The notes below the pieces were generated by a model that saw only the letters and a list, made by a program, of their open reading frames with translations, had not been told where the DNA came from and did no database searches. The position numbers and the translations under genes are program-made. From Pirellulales bacterium (lineage in GTDB: Bacteria; Planctomycetota; Planctomycetia; Pirellulales; Thermoguttaceae): a DNA stretch of 64,000 nt. This document shows, one piece after another, positions 38,257-47,062 of this stretch (the stretch's first letter is position 1; the number at the start of each line of letters is the position of its first letter). The stretch is taken from assembly GCA_016931075.1 (NCBI GenBank), contig JAFGFF010000440.1, positions 1 to 64,000 of the forward strand. The letters are read 5' to 3'.

Positions 38257-38333
38257 GATGCACTGCTTCCGCAAAGACCTTTAGCATTGCCATGTACTGA
38301 ACGCCTTTCATGGGAAGGCAGTGATGGCATGCG

Positions 38334-38367
38334 TTGGGATAATGTGGAGGTTGGGATAATGTGGAGA
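38334..38367 (+). repeat. Two tandem 17-bp units
   Basis: TTGGGATAATGTGGAGG and TTGGGATAATGTGGAGA lie head to tail with one mismatch, about 70 bases before the CapK-like gene. The unit could be a paired regulator-binding site or a chance duplication in A/T-rich DNA. Confidence 0.6.
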
Positions 38368-38437
38368 CTGCTTGACGGCGATGTCACAGTCATTGAGGGA
38401 GGATTTTCTCGTGGGCATCAAAAAGCGGAAGGGATAA

Positions 38438-39880
38438 TTGGACGTCAAGGATATGTTTACACTTTTCCGAAAACTGTACGAATCACTTCCTGACGTTGCC
38501 AAAATGCCGATCAACTGGATACCCTTCCGGTGGATCGCCGGTCGGCACTATCGGGATACGATGGCGCGGGCCGCATGTTTCGAGAGCACCTCGCGGAAGG
38601 AGATATTATCATACCAGGAGAATGTTCTCGGACGGATGCTCACATATGCCTGTGATCAGGTGCCTGCCTATCGCCCGCTTCGATCAACTGTTGAACGCTT
38701 GCGTGCTCTGGAAGCGATTAAAGCTTTCCCATTTATTGACAAGAAGGATATTCAACAAGACCCGCAACGCTACTTATCTCGTGATTTTAGACATATGCCT
38801 CACTATGAAGTCACGACAGGCGGAACGTCCGGCAATCAATTTACATTCTATCTGGACGACCATTCTCACGCAGTAGAGATGGGATTCATGCACCGACAGT
38901 GGATGCGTGTGGGTTACACGACGCGATGTCGAAAGGCGACATTCCGAGGAGTCAATTTTCCAGCAGCCACACGAGGAAAGTACTGGCAAATCAACCCCAT
39001 CTACAATGAGTTGCAATTTTCGCCGTTCCACATGAACGACCGGACACTACCCGATTACCTTGACCGAATACGTGCCTGGCGTCCACAATACCTGCACGGA
39101 TATCCATCGGCATTGTCACTATTGGCCAGATGGATTTTGGCCGAGAGAATCTCAAAAGAATCATTGCAAATTCGGGCCGTGCTTTTGGCGTCAGAAGCAG
39201 TGTCTCCGGAACAACGCATCTCGATCGAGACCGCCTTCTCGGCTCGTGCTTTCTCCTGGTATGGCCACAGCGAACGCTTAATCTTGGCAGGAGAGTGCGA
39301 GAAGACGACCACCTACCATCACATTCCGGACTACGGCCTATTGGAAATCGTCGACGACAAAGGAAACGTACTTACTGAGAATGGGGCTGTTGGGGAGTTG
39401 GTCGGAACCACATTTTGGAACCGCTGCCAACCGTTGATCCGCTACCGAACTGAAGACCGTGCCCGGAAGCTTGATCCCAGTTGCCAGTGCGGCAGAAACT
39501 TCGACCGATTCGATGAGGTAGAAGGGCGGTGGAAACAAGAATACGTTATTGGAATACAAGGGTCGAAAATCTCACCCGCTGCTTTGAACATGCATGGTCC
39601 GATGTTCAATAACGTGGTGCGATATCAGTATTATCAGAAGCAGGCAGGAGTGCTTGAGTTGCGAGTAATGACACGGCCGGAATTCGGCCCCTCAGACATG
39701 GAATCACTTGAACAAGCCTATCGAAACAAGGTGGGTGACGAACTTTCTATTATCATTCGGCCGGTTGATGATATTCCGCTGACTGCCCGAGGTAAACTTA
39801 AGCGCCTTATCCAGGAAATCCCAACTGGCAACATGGCTTATGGGGAATCTTCTGAAGTTCACGAAAGATCAGTTCCATGA
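38438..39880 (+). CDS. CapK/PaaK-like adenylate-forming enzyme
   Basis: About 480 residues; TTG 38438 has GGAAGGG upstream, and ATG 38453 is an alternative. It belongs to the AMP-binding superfamily close to phenylacetate-CoA ligase and CapK: the phosphate loop is TTGGTSGNQF near residue 129, followed by YLHGYPSALSLLARW, WYGHSERLILAGECE, the C-terminal hinge TEDRARKLD and the catalytic lysine region RGKLKRLIQ. CapK-like proteins occur in capsule and exopolysaccharide clusters, where they probably activate a carboxylic acid for transfer to the polymer. Its stop overlaps the next start (ATGA). It is the last gene of the A/T-rich stretch. Confidence 0.85.
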   Translation: MDVKDMFTLFRKLYESLPDVAKMPINWIPFRWIAGRHYRDTMARAACFESTSRKEILSYQENVLGRMLTYACDQVPAYRPLRSTVERLRALEAIKAFPFIDKKDIQQDPQRYLSRDFRHMPHYEVTTGGTSGNQFTFYLDDHSHAVEMGFMHRQWMRVGYTTRCRKATFRGVNFPAATRGKYWQINPIYNELQFSPFHMNDRTLPDYLDRIRAWRPQYLHGYPSALSLLARWILAERISKESLQIRAVLLASEAVSPEQRISIETAFSARAFSWYGHSERLILAGECEKTTTYHHIPDYGLLEIVDDKGNVLTENGAVGELVGTTFWNRCQPLIRYRTEDRARKLDPSCQCGRNFDRFDEVEGRWKQEYVIGIQGSKISPAALNMHGPMFNNVVRYQYYQKQAGVLELRVMTRPEFGPSDMESLEQAYRNKVGDELSIIIRPVDDIPLTARGKLKRLIQEIPTGNMAYGESSEVHERSVP

Positions 39881-42063
39881 AACAACTCCTCCAGAACCTC
39901 AAGTCCGGGAAGATTTCCGTCGAGGACGTCCCTCGGCCGGCCCTTTTCCCAGAGGGGATTCTCGTCCGAACGCGGCGTTCGCTCATCTCGGCCGGGACGG
40001 AACGGATGATGCTCCAGTTGGGCAAGAAGAGCCTGTGGGGCAAGGCCAAGGAACGGCCCGATCTGGTCAAGAAGGTGCTCGACAAGGTCCGCCGCGACGG
40101 GTTCCTGGCCACGTTCAAGACAGTTCGCGACAAGCTCGATAGTGATATGCCGCTGGGCTACAGCAATTGCGGCGAGGTGATCGAGGTCGGCGCTCGGGCA
40201 AGGCGGTTCGAGGTCGGCCAGCGCGTTGCCTGTGCGGGAGCGAAGTATGCCAACCATGCCGAAGTCAACTACATCCCCAGGTTGTTGGCCGTGCCCGTGC
40301 CCGAGAACGTCAGCTATGAAGCGGCTGCGTACGGTACGGTCGGAACGATCGCCTTGCAAGGCGTCCGATTGGCCGACATGCGGGTGGGTGAAGTTGCCGT
40401 GGTGATGGGTTTGGGACTCATCGGGCAACTGACCGTGCCGATTGTAAAAGCATCCGGTTGTCGAGTGGTCGCATTAGACGTCTCACCGGATCGCGTTCGG
40501 CTGGCGGCTGAGCATGGGGCCGATCTGGCCTTGACGCTCGAGGGTGATCGCACCGAACGACAGGTGCTCGATTTCACTCGGGGACGTGGCGCCGATGCGA
40601 TCCTCATCACGGCTGCCACCAGCAGCAATGAACCGGTTGAACAGGCGGCACGGCTTGCCCGCGATCGGGCACGCGTGATCATGGTCGGCGTCACCGGGAT
40701 GGACATCCCACGCAAACCCTACTTTGAAAAAGAACTGACATTCATGGTTTCTCGCTCCTATGGTCCGGGCCGATATGACTCGGAGTACGAAGAGCGGGGG
40801 CATGACTACCCGATCGGCTACGTTCGCTGGACCGAAAACCGCAATATCGAGGCATTTCTGGATCTAGTGGCCTCCGGCGCGGTTCGGCCCGAGGTGTTGA
40901 CAACCCACCGCTTCCCAATCACCGAGGCGGAGAAGGCGTTCGAGTTGATTCTCGACAACACGGAGCCATATCTGGGGGTCATGCTTGAATATCCCGATTC
41001 CCCCGGTGGTCCGGCGGCCGAGGAAACGACCCGAATTGAGTTGGTCAAGACGACACGGCCGCTCAAAGCGGTCGATCGGGTCGGCGTGTCACTGGTGGGG
41101 GCGGGCGGTTTCGCCCGATCCTTCCACCTGCCTAATCTGGCGCGTCAATCGCATGTCGTGCTGCGCGGGGTGGTCGACGCGTCGGGCGTGGCGGCCAAAT
41201 CATCGGCCAAGAAATTCGGGTTTGACTTCTGTTCGTCGTCGGAGGACGAGGTGCTCGGAGACGACCGAACCGACACGGTGTTCTTGACCACGCCCCATAC
41301 GCTGCACGCCGATGGTGTCTGCCGCGTGTTGGCGGCTGGCAAGGCGGCCTTTGTTGAAAAGCCCTTGGCCCTGAACATCGAGGGGCTCCGCAAGATCCGC
41401 AAGACGTTGGCCGAGCACCCCGGCAGCTTGATGGTCGGGTTCAACCGCCGTTTCGCGCCATTGGCCGTTGAGATGAAAGAGTTTTTGACCGGGCGGGGAC
41501 CGCTGAATGTGCAGTATCGCTGTAACGCTGGCCGGCCGCCGCAAGACCACTGGATCGGCAACCCGTCCGAAGGCGGACGCATCCTGGGCGAAGCGTGCCA
41601 CTTCTTCGATTTCTTCGCCTATCTCACCGGGGCAGCGCCAGTGAGCGTGTTCGCGGTCGCGCCATCGACCGAATCGGCGGACGATGCGGCGGTGACGATC
41701 AGCCATGCCGACGGCTCGGTGTGCCAGTTGGTCTACACGGCCGCCGGTCCGGCTTCCTACGGCAAGGAACGCGTCGAAGCGTTCGCCGGCGGCGTGGCGG
41801 CCGTGCTGGAGGATTTTCGACGGCTGGAACTGCATGGCGAGACCCAACGGCACAAGCCTCGCAAGCTGATGCAAGGCGACAAGGGCCACGCTCAAGAGAT
41901 TACCGCTTGGATCGAGTCGCTCCGGCAAGGAATCGAATCGCCCATCAGCACGGCGTCGCTCTTTGACACAACCCTGGTAAGTATCGCCACGCTGGCCAGT
42001 ATCCAATGCGGCGAACCTGTCGCAATGGACGCCCTTCGCAAGGAAGTGGAACGTGACGAGTAG
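39877..42063 (+). CDS. Fusion of an MDR-type dehydrogenase and a Gfo/Idh/MocA oxidoreductase
   Basis: 728 residues in two enzyme domains. Residues 1-375 form a medium-chain dehydrogenase (SAGTERMML, GYSNCGEVIEVG, VVMGLGLIGQ as the NAD-binding turn). Residues 405-725 form a Gfo/Idh/MocA domain (VSLVGAGGFARSFH, HTLHADGVCRVLAAG, FVEKPLAL with the EKP lysine, ACHFFDFFAYLTG). Such bi-domain proteins are often found in exopolysaccharide clusters beside heparinase-like lyases and are thought to oxidise or epimerise a sugar. Both active-site regions look intact. The start overlaps the CapK-like stop. GC content returns here to the host level. Confidence 0.93.
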   Translation: MKQLLQNLKSGKISVEDVPRPALFPEGILVRTRRSLISAGTERMMLQLGKKSLWGKAKERPDLVKKVLDKVRRDGFLATFKTVRDKLDSDMPLGYSNCGEVIEVGARARRFEVGQRVACAGAKYANHAEVNYIPRLLAVPVPENVSYEAAAYGTVGTIALQGVRLADMRVGEVAVVMGLGLIGQLTVPIVKASGCRVVALDVSPDRVRLAAEHGADLALTLEGDRTERQVLDFTRGRGADAILITAATSSNEPVEQAARLARDRARVIMVGVTGMDIPRKPYFEKELTFMVSRSYGPGRYDSEYEERGHDYPIGYVRWTENRNIEAFLDLVASGAVRPEVLTTHRFPITEAEKAFELILDNTEPYLGVMLEYPDSPGGPAAEETTRIELVKTTRPLKAVDRVGVSLVGAGGFARSFHLPNLARQSHVVLRGVVDASGVAAKSSAKKFGFDFCSSSEDEVLGDDRTDTVFLTTPHTLHADGVCRVLAAGKAAFVEKPLALNIEGLRKIRKTLAEHPGSLMVGFNRRFAPLAVEMKEFLTGRGPLNVQYRCNAGRPPQDHWIGNPSEGGRILGEACHFFDFFAYLTGAAPVSVFAVAPSTESADDAAVTISHADGSVCQLVYTAAGPASYGKERVEAFAGGVAAVLEDFRRLELHGETQRHKPRKLMQGDKGHAQEITAWIESLRQGIESPISTASLFDTTLVSIATLASIQCGEPVAMDALRKEVERDE

Positions 42064-42191
42064 ACCGGGTGACGCGATTCGTCGCTACAAGGAAGCATAG
42101 TCAGATGTGTGCCACTGGCTTTGCCGGTGCTGGTGTTCCCAAAAAGCCAATGGCACCCAGTGATCTATGGCACCTCGAAATCGAGTACCTG

Positions 42192-43955
42192 ATGGATTTG
42201 CGACACCTTGCTCGAACCGTCCGCACCCTCCGCCATTTGCGACTCTCGCAGATGTGGTGGAGGTTGTGCTATCGGGTCGAGCAAAGCAGGCCACCTGGGC
42301 TGATTCGAGCGCCGGTAGGATTGGTCGTCAAGACTGACTTCCCCGAGGTACCACTCGTCGGGCATCGGGCGGAGGATGTCCAGTCCGAACTGGTTGAACA
42401 GCTTCAGCAAGGCACTTTCTCGTGTCTAGGACAAAGTCGACAGCTTGGGCGAAAAAAAACGGACTGGCTCTTGGGCGAAAGGGGCAACGATCGTCTCTGG
42501 GTCATCACGCTCCATTATCACCAATGGGTATGGAAACTGGCGGCGCTGATCCAGCAGGGTGGCCCGACTGCCGAGCTAGCCAACTCGCTCTTGCGGCACT
42601 ACCTGGCCGACTGGATTGGCCGATGCGATCTGATCGCGCCAGGCAGCCGGGCACTCGCGTGGAACGCCTACGCCATCGCGACGCGACTCGGCTGGTGGTG
42701 CCGGCTCTATCACCTGCTCGGTGAATCAGGGCGGACTGAGTGGGGCCCCCTCGAAGGGAAATTCCTCGAAAGCTTATGGCGTCAAGCTGCCTATCTGCAT
42801 GGGCATTTGGAATGGGACCTTCGGGCCAACCATTTGTTGCGCGACGCGGTGGGTTTGGCCTGGGCGGGCAGGTTCTTCGACAACCCCGAGGCTCGCCGGT
42901 GGCTTGACACGGCTACTCGGCTGGCAGTTGAACAGGCGGCCGAACAGGTCCTGCCCGATGGGGGACATTTCGAACGCTCGCCCATGTATCACCTCCACGT
43001 CATGGAGGACTTCCTGACGCTGGCGTTCCTCCTAGAGGATGAATCTGCCCGAGAGACAATGCGACAGACCTGGCTACGGATGGCAGAACTGGCGAAGTGG
43101 GCCCGGCACCCGGACGGCCAGATCCCGCTGCTGAACGATGCGGCCCTGAACGGAGCCTGTCGACCCGACATGATGCTAGCCGAGGGCCGCGCGGCCCTAG
43201 GGCAAGCCTGGACCGACACACCGGCCGTCGGCGGCCGGCTTTTTCCCGACTTCGGCCTGGCCGTTTGGCACGGAGACCCGTGGAGCGTCTTCTTTGACGT
43301 GGGCTCGGTCGGGGTCGACTATCAGCCGGGCCACGCCCATGCCGACACGTTGACCTTCGAGGCGTCCTACCGGGGCCGACGGCTGTTTGTTGACCCGGGC
43401 ACGTACTGCTACGATAATAACAAGATTCGGCGGTACGACCGTGGCACGGCGGCCCACAACACGGTCTGCTTGGACGGTGTCGATTCGAGCGAGGTGTGGC
43501 ACATTTTTCGCGTGGGACGACGGGCGCGTTCGCGAAACGTCGAGGTGAAGGTGGGCAACGATCGGTTCTCGGCAATCGCCGCGCACTCGGGCTACCGTGG
43601 CCTGACGGGCAGGCCGAGCCATCAGCGAACAATCGAGGCCGTGAATGCCGACGGACTGACACTGCTCGACCAACTCGACGGCCAGGGCCGCCACGAAGTG
43701 TCGGAAGGACTGCTGGTTGCGCCCTCCTGGCAAGTCGAGCCCCTGGAACAGGGTTGGCGTCTGCGACACGGAGACGACTGCGTACGGGTTTGGGTGACCA
43801 ACGCCGTGGGTCCGCTGACGCTGGAGTACATCGACGCGGCCTATCACCCGGCGTTCGGCGTCGAGGAGTCCACACGGCGTCTGACCTGGCATGGAATGCT
43901 TGATTTGCCTTGCCAGATTGTTGTCCATGTTCAGCCAGATCCTAGCCACGCATGA
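42192..43955 (+). CDS. Heparinase II/III-family polysaccharide lyase-like protein
   Basis: About 587 residues from the ATG at 42192, where family similarity starts (RTVRTLRHLRLSQMWWRLCYRV); an ATG at 42105 has a better ribosome site (AAGGAA) and would add 29 residues. An N-terminal alpha/alpha toroid (residues 60-330) is followed by a beta-sandwich with the conserved GHAHADTLTFEASYRGR and FVDPGTYCYDNNK, then HNTVCLDGVDSSEVW. The family cleaves uronate-containing polymers by beta-elimination. No signal peptide is evident, although members of exopolysaccharide loci normally act outside or in the periplasm. It lies between the bi-domain oxidoreductase and a glycosyltransferase, overlapping the latter by four bases. 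Confidence 0.9.
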   Translation: MDLRHLARTVRTLRHLRLSQMWWRLCYRVEQSRPPGLIRAPVGLVVKTDFPEVPLVGHRAEDVQSELVEQLQQGTFSCLGQSRQLGRKKTDWLLGERGNDRLWVITLHYHQWVWKLAALIQQGGPTAELANSLLRHYLADWIGRCDLIAPGSRALAWNAYAIATRLGWWCRLYHLLGESGRTEWGPLEGKFLESLWRQAAYLHGHLEWDLRANHLLRDAVGLAWAGRFFDNPEARRWLDTATRLAVEQAAEQVLPDGGHFERSPMYHLHVMEDFLTLAFLLEDESARETMRQTWLRMAELAKWARHPDGQIPLLNDAALNGACRPDMMLAEGRAALGQAWTDTPAVGGRLFPDFGLAVWHGDPWSVFFDVGSVGVDYQPGHAHADTLTFEASYRGRRLFVDPGTYCYDNNKIRRYDRGTAAHNTVCLDGVDSSEVWHIFRVGRRARSRNVEVKVGNDRFSAIAAHSGYRGLTGRPSHQRTIEAVNADGLTLLDQLDGQGRHEVSEGLLVAPSWQVEPLEQGWRLRHGDDCVRVWVTNAVGPLTLEYIDAAYHPAFGVEESTRRLTWHGMLDLPCQIVVHVQPDPSHA

Positions 43956-45229
43956 AAATCCTCTACGTCTCCCAGTACTTTCCTCCCGAGATGGGCGCGC
44001 CCTCGGCCCGGGTGTACGACCTGGCCAAGAATTGGGCACGCCAGGGACATGAAGTCACCGTATTAACCGCGTTTGCCCATCATCCGGTGGGCATCAAGGC
44101 GCCGGAAGATCGCCGTGTCATTACACGCCGGGAGACGGTCGACGGGATAGACGTGGTTCGGGCGTACGTGTATGCGGCGCCGAACAAAGGCATTGCGCGT
44201 CGGCTGATCTCCTATGCCTCGTTCATGATGTCGTCGATATGTATCGGGCTTGTTCGCACGCGTCAGCCGGACGTCGTGATTGCCACGTCGCCTCAATTGC
44301 TATGTGGACTTGGCGGCTATGTGCTGGCAAGGCTGAAGCGATGCCCGTTCATTTTTGAAGTCCGCGACCTGTGGCCCGAGTCGATCCTCGCCACCGAGGT
44401 GGTCAAGCGAGAAAACTTTTTCATCCGAGGCCTCAAGGCGGTTGCTCGTTTCTTGTACAAGCATTGCGACCGGATCGTCACCGTTGGTGAAGGGTACGCT
44501 CAGAGCATTCACGAATTGTACGGGATCGATCGCCAAAAGATGAGCATTGTTCACAATGGGATCGACGTGGGGCTCTTCCAGCCGGGGCCACGCGATAACG
44601 ACGTACGACGTCAATGGAAATGGGAGAACAAGTTCACCGCGCTGTATTTGGGCACCCACGGTTCGGCTCACGCCCTGGAGAGAGTCTTGGAGGCTGCTCG
44701 GACTATGCGTGACGACCCGACGAAGCTTTTCGTATTCGTCGGTGAAGGCGCCGAAAAAGAACGACTGAAACAGTTGGCGGCCGAATGGGAACTCCCCAAT
44801 ACCCAGTTCGTCGATCAGCAACCGCGAGAAAAGGTAGTCGAGTTCTACGCCGCCTGTGACGTGGGCATTGTCTGCCTGCGAAACAGCCCTCGATTTCGCG
44901 AGGTGCTCCCGTCCAAAATATTCGAGTATTTCGGAATGGAACGCCCCGTGGTGCTCAGCGTGGCGGGTGAGGCCGCCAGGCTCGTGAATCAGGCCCAAGC
45001 TGGCGTGTGCATCCCACCCGAGGACGTTCAGGCCATGGCTGATGCGGTCAACGAGCTGGCTCGCGATCCAGACCGGCTTCATGCAATGGGCCAACGCGGT
45101 CGAGCATTCGCTCAAGAGCACTTCGACAGGGCCGAGTTGGCTGCCAAGTACATTCGCATCCTCGAAGCCGTGGTCGCCGGGACGATCCCAGACGAATCGG
45201 GAGTTGGCGAAGCCCCAACGGCCGAGTAG
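43952..45229 (+). CDS. WbuB-like GT4 glycosyltransferase
   Basis: 425 residues, start overlapping the lyase stop (ATGA). N-terminal MKILYVSQYFPPEMGAPSARVYDLAKNWA is the classic start of WbuB-type amino-sugar transferases. FEVRDLWPESI, VTVGEGYAQSI, HNGIDVGLF and EVLPSKIFEYFGMERPVVLS (E-x7-E type site) follow. Enzymes of this group often add N-acetylfucosamine. The following epimerase gene would supply UDP-ManNAc or a related precursor. Confidence 0.93.
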   Translation: MKILYVSQYFPPEMGAPSARVYDLAKNWARQGHEVTVLTAFAHHPVGIKAPEDRRVITRRETVDGIDVVRAYVYAAPNKGIARRLISYASFMMSSICIGLVRTRQPDVVIATSPQLLCGLGGYVLARLKRCPFIFEVRDLWPESILATEVVKRENFFIRGLKAVARFLYKHCDRIVTVGEGYAQSIHELYGIDRQKMSIVHNGIDVGLFQPGPRDNDVRRQWKWENKFTALYLGTHGSAHALERVLEAARTMRDDPTKLFVFVGEGAEKERLKQLAAEWELPNTQFVDQQPREKVVEFYAACDVGIVCLRNSPRFREVLPSKIFEYFGMERPVVLSVAGEAARLVNQAQAGVCIPPEDVQAMADAVNELARDPDRLHAMGQRGRAFAQEHFDRAELAAKYIRILEAVVAGTIPDESGVGEAPTAE

Positions 45230-45323
45230 AATCGAGAGACGCAAATTCCCAACTATGACCGGCAGACGTTGAAAATATTTCCCGAGCAAGCACTCGACCC
45301 AATTAGAAGAAAGAGATCACAAC

Positions 45324-46442
45324 GTGGCATTAAGGCTTGCTTGCATCGTCGGGGCCCGACCCAACTTCATGAAGATGGCGCCGCTGCTCCACGCCTTGGC
45401 GCCGTATCCGGACGTCGAGGCCGTGCTGGTTCACACGGGCCAGCACTACGACAAGAATCTGTCGGATGTCTTCTTCGAGGAACTCGATATGAAGCGGCCG
45501 GACATCAGCCTCGAGGTCGGCTCCGGCAAGCACGGCCAGCAGACGGCCAAGGTGCTCGAGCGATTCGAAGAGGTCTTAGAGAACGCGGCGGCCGAGGGCA
45601 AGCCCTTTGATCGGGTGGTCGTGGTGGGAGACGTCAACTCGACGATGGCCACGACGCTGGCCGCGGTGAAGTTAGGCGTGCCGGTTGCCCACGTCGAGGC
45701 CGGCCTGCGCAGCTTCGACCGCACCATGCCCGAGGAAATCAATCGTATCCTGACCGACTCGGTCGCCGACCTGTTGCTGGTTTCCGAGCCGGCGGGCATG
45801 GAGAACCTGCGGAACGAGGGTCATCCAGAGGAGGAGCTTCGTTTGGTTGGCAATGTGATGATCGACACATTAGTCAGGCTCTTGCCCAAAGCACGGTCTC
45901 GCGATACATTGACACGACACGGCGTGCGGCCTGGCGGATACGGCGTGGTGACGTTGCATCGACCTGCCAACGTCGACCAGCCCGAGACGCTGGGCCCGAT
46001 GCTGGACGTCCTGGTCGAGACCTCCGCCTCGCTTCCGTTGGTCTTCCCGATTCACCCTAGAACCCGGGAGCGCATTCGCCGGTTCGGGCTGGCCGAGAAG
46101 CTGGACGTGGCCAAGGGGATTTTTCAGGCCGAGCCGTTGGGTTACCTGGATTTTCTCGCCCTGACTTCCCAGGCGAAGGTGATCGTGACCGATTCGGGCG
46201 GGTTGCAGGAGGAATCGACCGTGCTGGGGATCCCGTGCCTGACGGCCCGCCCCAACACCGAGCGGCCCATCACGGTCGACCAGGGAACCAGCACGCTGGT
46301 CGGCAGCGACGCGACTCAGCTTCAGGCGTGCCTGAAAGCCGTGCTGGACGGATCGTACAAGCAGGGAACGTGTCCCGAGTTGTGGGACGGCCAGGCGGCC
46401 GGGCGGATCGCCAAGGAACTGGTCGAGCACGCCGGGCGGTGA
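45324..46442 (+). CDS. wecB: UDP-GlcNAc 2-epimerase (non-hydrolysing), copy 2
   Basis: 372 residues from GTG. Motifs: GARPNFMKMAPLL, VVVGDVNSTMA, HVEAGLRSFDRTMPEEINR, TLHRPANVD and TDSGGLQEESTVLGIPCLTARPNTERP. It differs clearly from the copy at 25162 (GARPN against GTRPE, DVNST against DTTT, HRPANVD against HRRENF), so it is an older paralogue or a separate acquisition, perhaps acting on a different UDP-sugar. Composition is host-like, unlike the A/T-rich middle of the locus. Confidence 0.93.
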   Translation: MALRLACIVGARPNFMKMAPLLHALAPYPDVEAVLVHTGQHYDKNLSDVFFEELDMKRPDISLEVGSGKHGQQTAKVLERFEEVLENAAAEGKPFDRVVVVGDVNSTMATTLAAVKLGVPVAHVEAGLRSFDRTMPEEINRILTDSVADLLLVSEPAGMENLRNEGHPEEELRLVGNVMIDTLVRLLPKARSRDTLTRHGVRPGGYGVVTLHRPANVDQPETLGPMLDVLVETSASLPLVFPIHPRTRERIRRFGLAEKLDVAKGIFQAEPLGYLDFLALTSQAKVIVTDSGGLQEESTVLGIPCLTARPNTERPITVDQGTSTLVGSDATQLQACLKAVLDGSYKQGTCPELWDGQAAGRIAKELVEHAGR

Positions 46443-46455
46443 GGAAGACCGCGAA

Positions 46456-47016
46456 ATGGAAGAAGCGTTCGATCCTTATCGAAAATGGTTGGGCATTCCC
46501 GCCGAGGAGCAGCCGCCCGATCATTATCGCCTTCTGGCGATCGAGCGGTTCGAGGACGATCCGGACGTGATCCTCAACGCGGCCGACGCCCGAATGGGAC
46601 ACCTGAAGACGTTTCAAGCAGGTCGCAACGCGGAACATTCACAACGGCTTTTAAACGAAATCGCAACGGCCAAGTTGTGTTTGCTCAATCCATCGGAAAA
46701 GGCGGCCTATGACGAGCAGCTTCGTCATCGCCTTGCCCAGCAACAGGCGCCGCCGCCCCCGATCACTACAACACCGCCAAGCTTGACACTTCCGGAAGAC
46801 GGCGTGCCCTTGGTGGACGCCCATGGGCCCATGCACCGGGTCCTCGCTCGATCACCCGCCTCGCGCCGGAGACGTCAAGTGACGTGGCTTGTCGTCTTGG
46901 TGCTTGTTACTGGGATTCTGGCCGGGATTGCGTTTCAGCTCGTGACTCGGCAAAATACCCGGCCGCGGCCGGAGAACCACTCGACGCCCCGCAGTGGACT
47001 GGAGAAGTCCGATTGA
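46456..47016 (+). CDS. Membrane protein with J-like domain (planctomycete WLGIP..EQPP type)
   Basis: 186 residues. Residues 1-95 form the module [20 protein letters not shown], then [14 protein letters not shown] and [25 protein letters not shown], a distant DnaJ-like fold seen in many planctomycete proteins but without the HPD motif needed to activate Hsp70. A proline-rich linker follows, then one helix near 140-160 ([20 protein letters not shown]). It probably mediates protein binding at the membrane. It starts 13 bases after the epimerase and runs into the region of the rmlA start, so it is probably in the same transcript. Confidence 0.8.
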   Translation: MEEAFDPYRKWLGIPAEEQPPDHYRLLAIERFEDDPDVILNAADARMGHLKTFQAGRNAEHSQRLLNEIATAKLCLLNPSEKAAYDEQLRHRLAQQQAPPPPITTTPPSLTLPEDGVPLVDAHGPMHRVLARSPASRRRRQVTWLVVLVLVTGILAGIAFQLVTRQNTRPRPENHSTPRSGLEKSD

Positions 47017-47062
47017 CCGGAATGGCCCCGACCGTCGCCCGACGGGCCAAGGAGATCCGACC

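Noticed and set aside
38257-38437. Possible CRISPR-like repeat because of the 17-bp tandem units
   Set aside because: Only two units with no spacers between them and no cas genes in the window.
39877-42063. Possible false fusion or frameshift joining two neighbouring genes
   Set aside because: The frame is continuous with a natural linker, and such bi-domain oxidoreductases are common in exopolysaccharide clusters.
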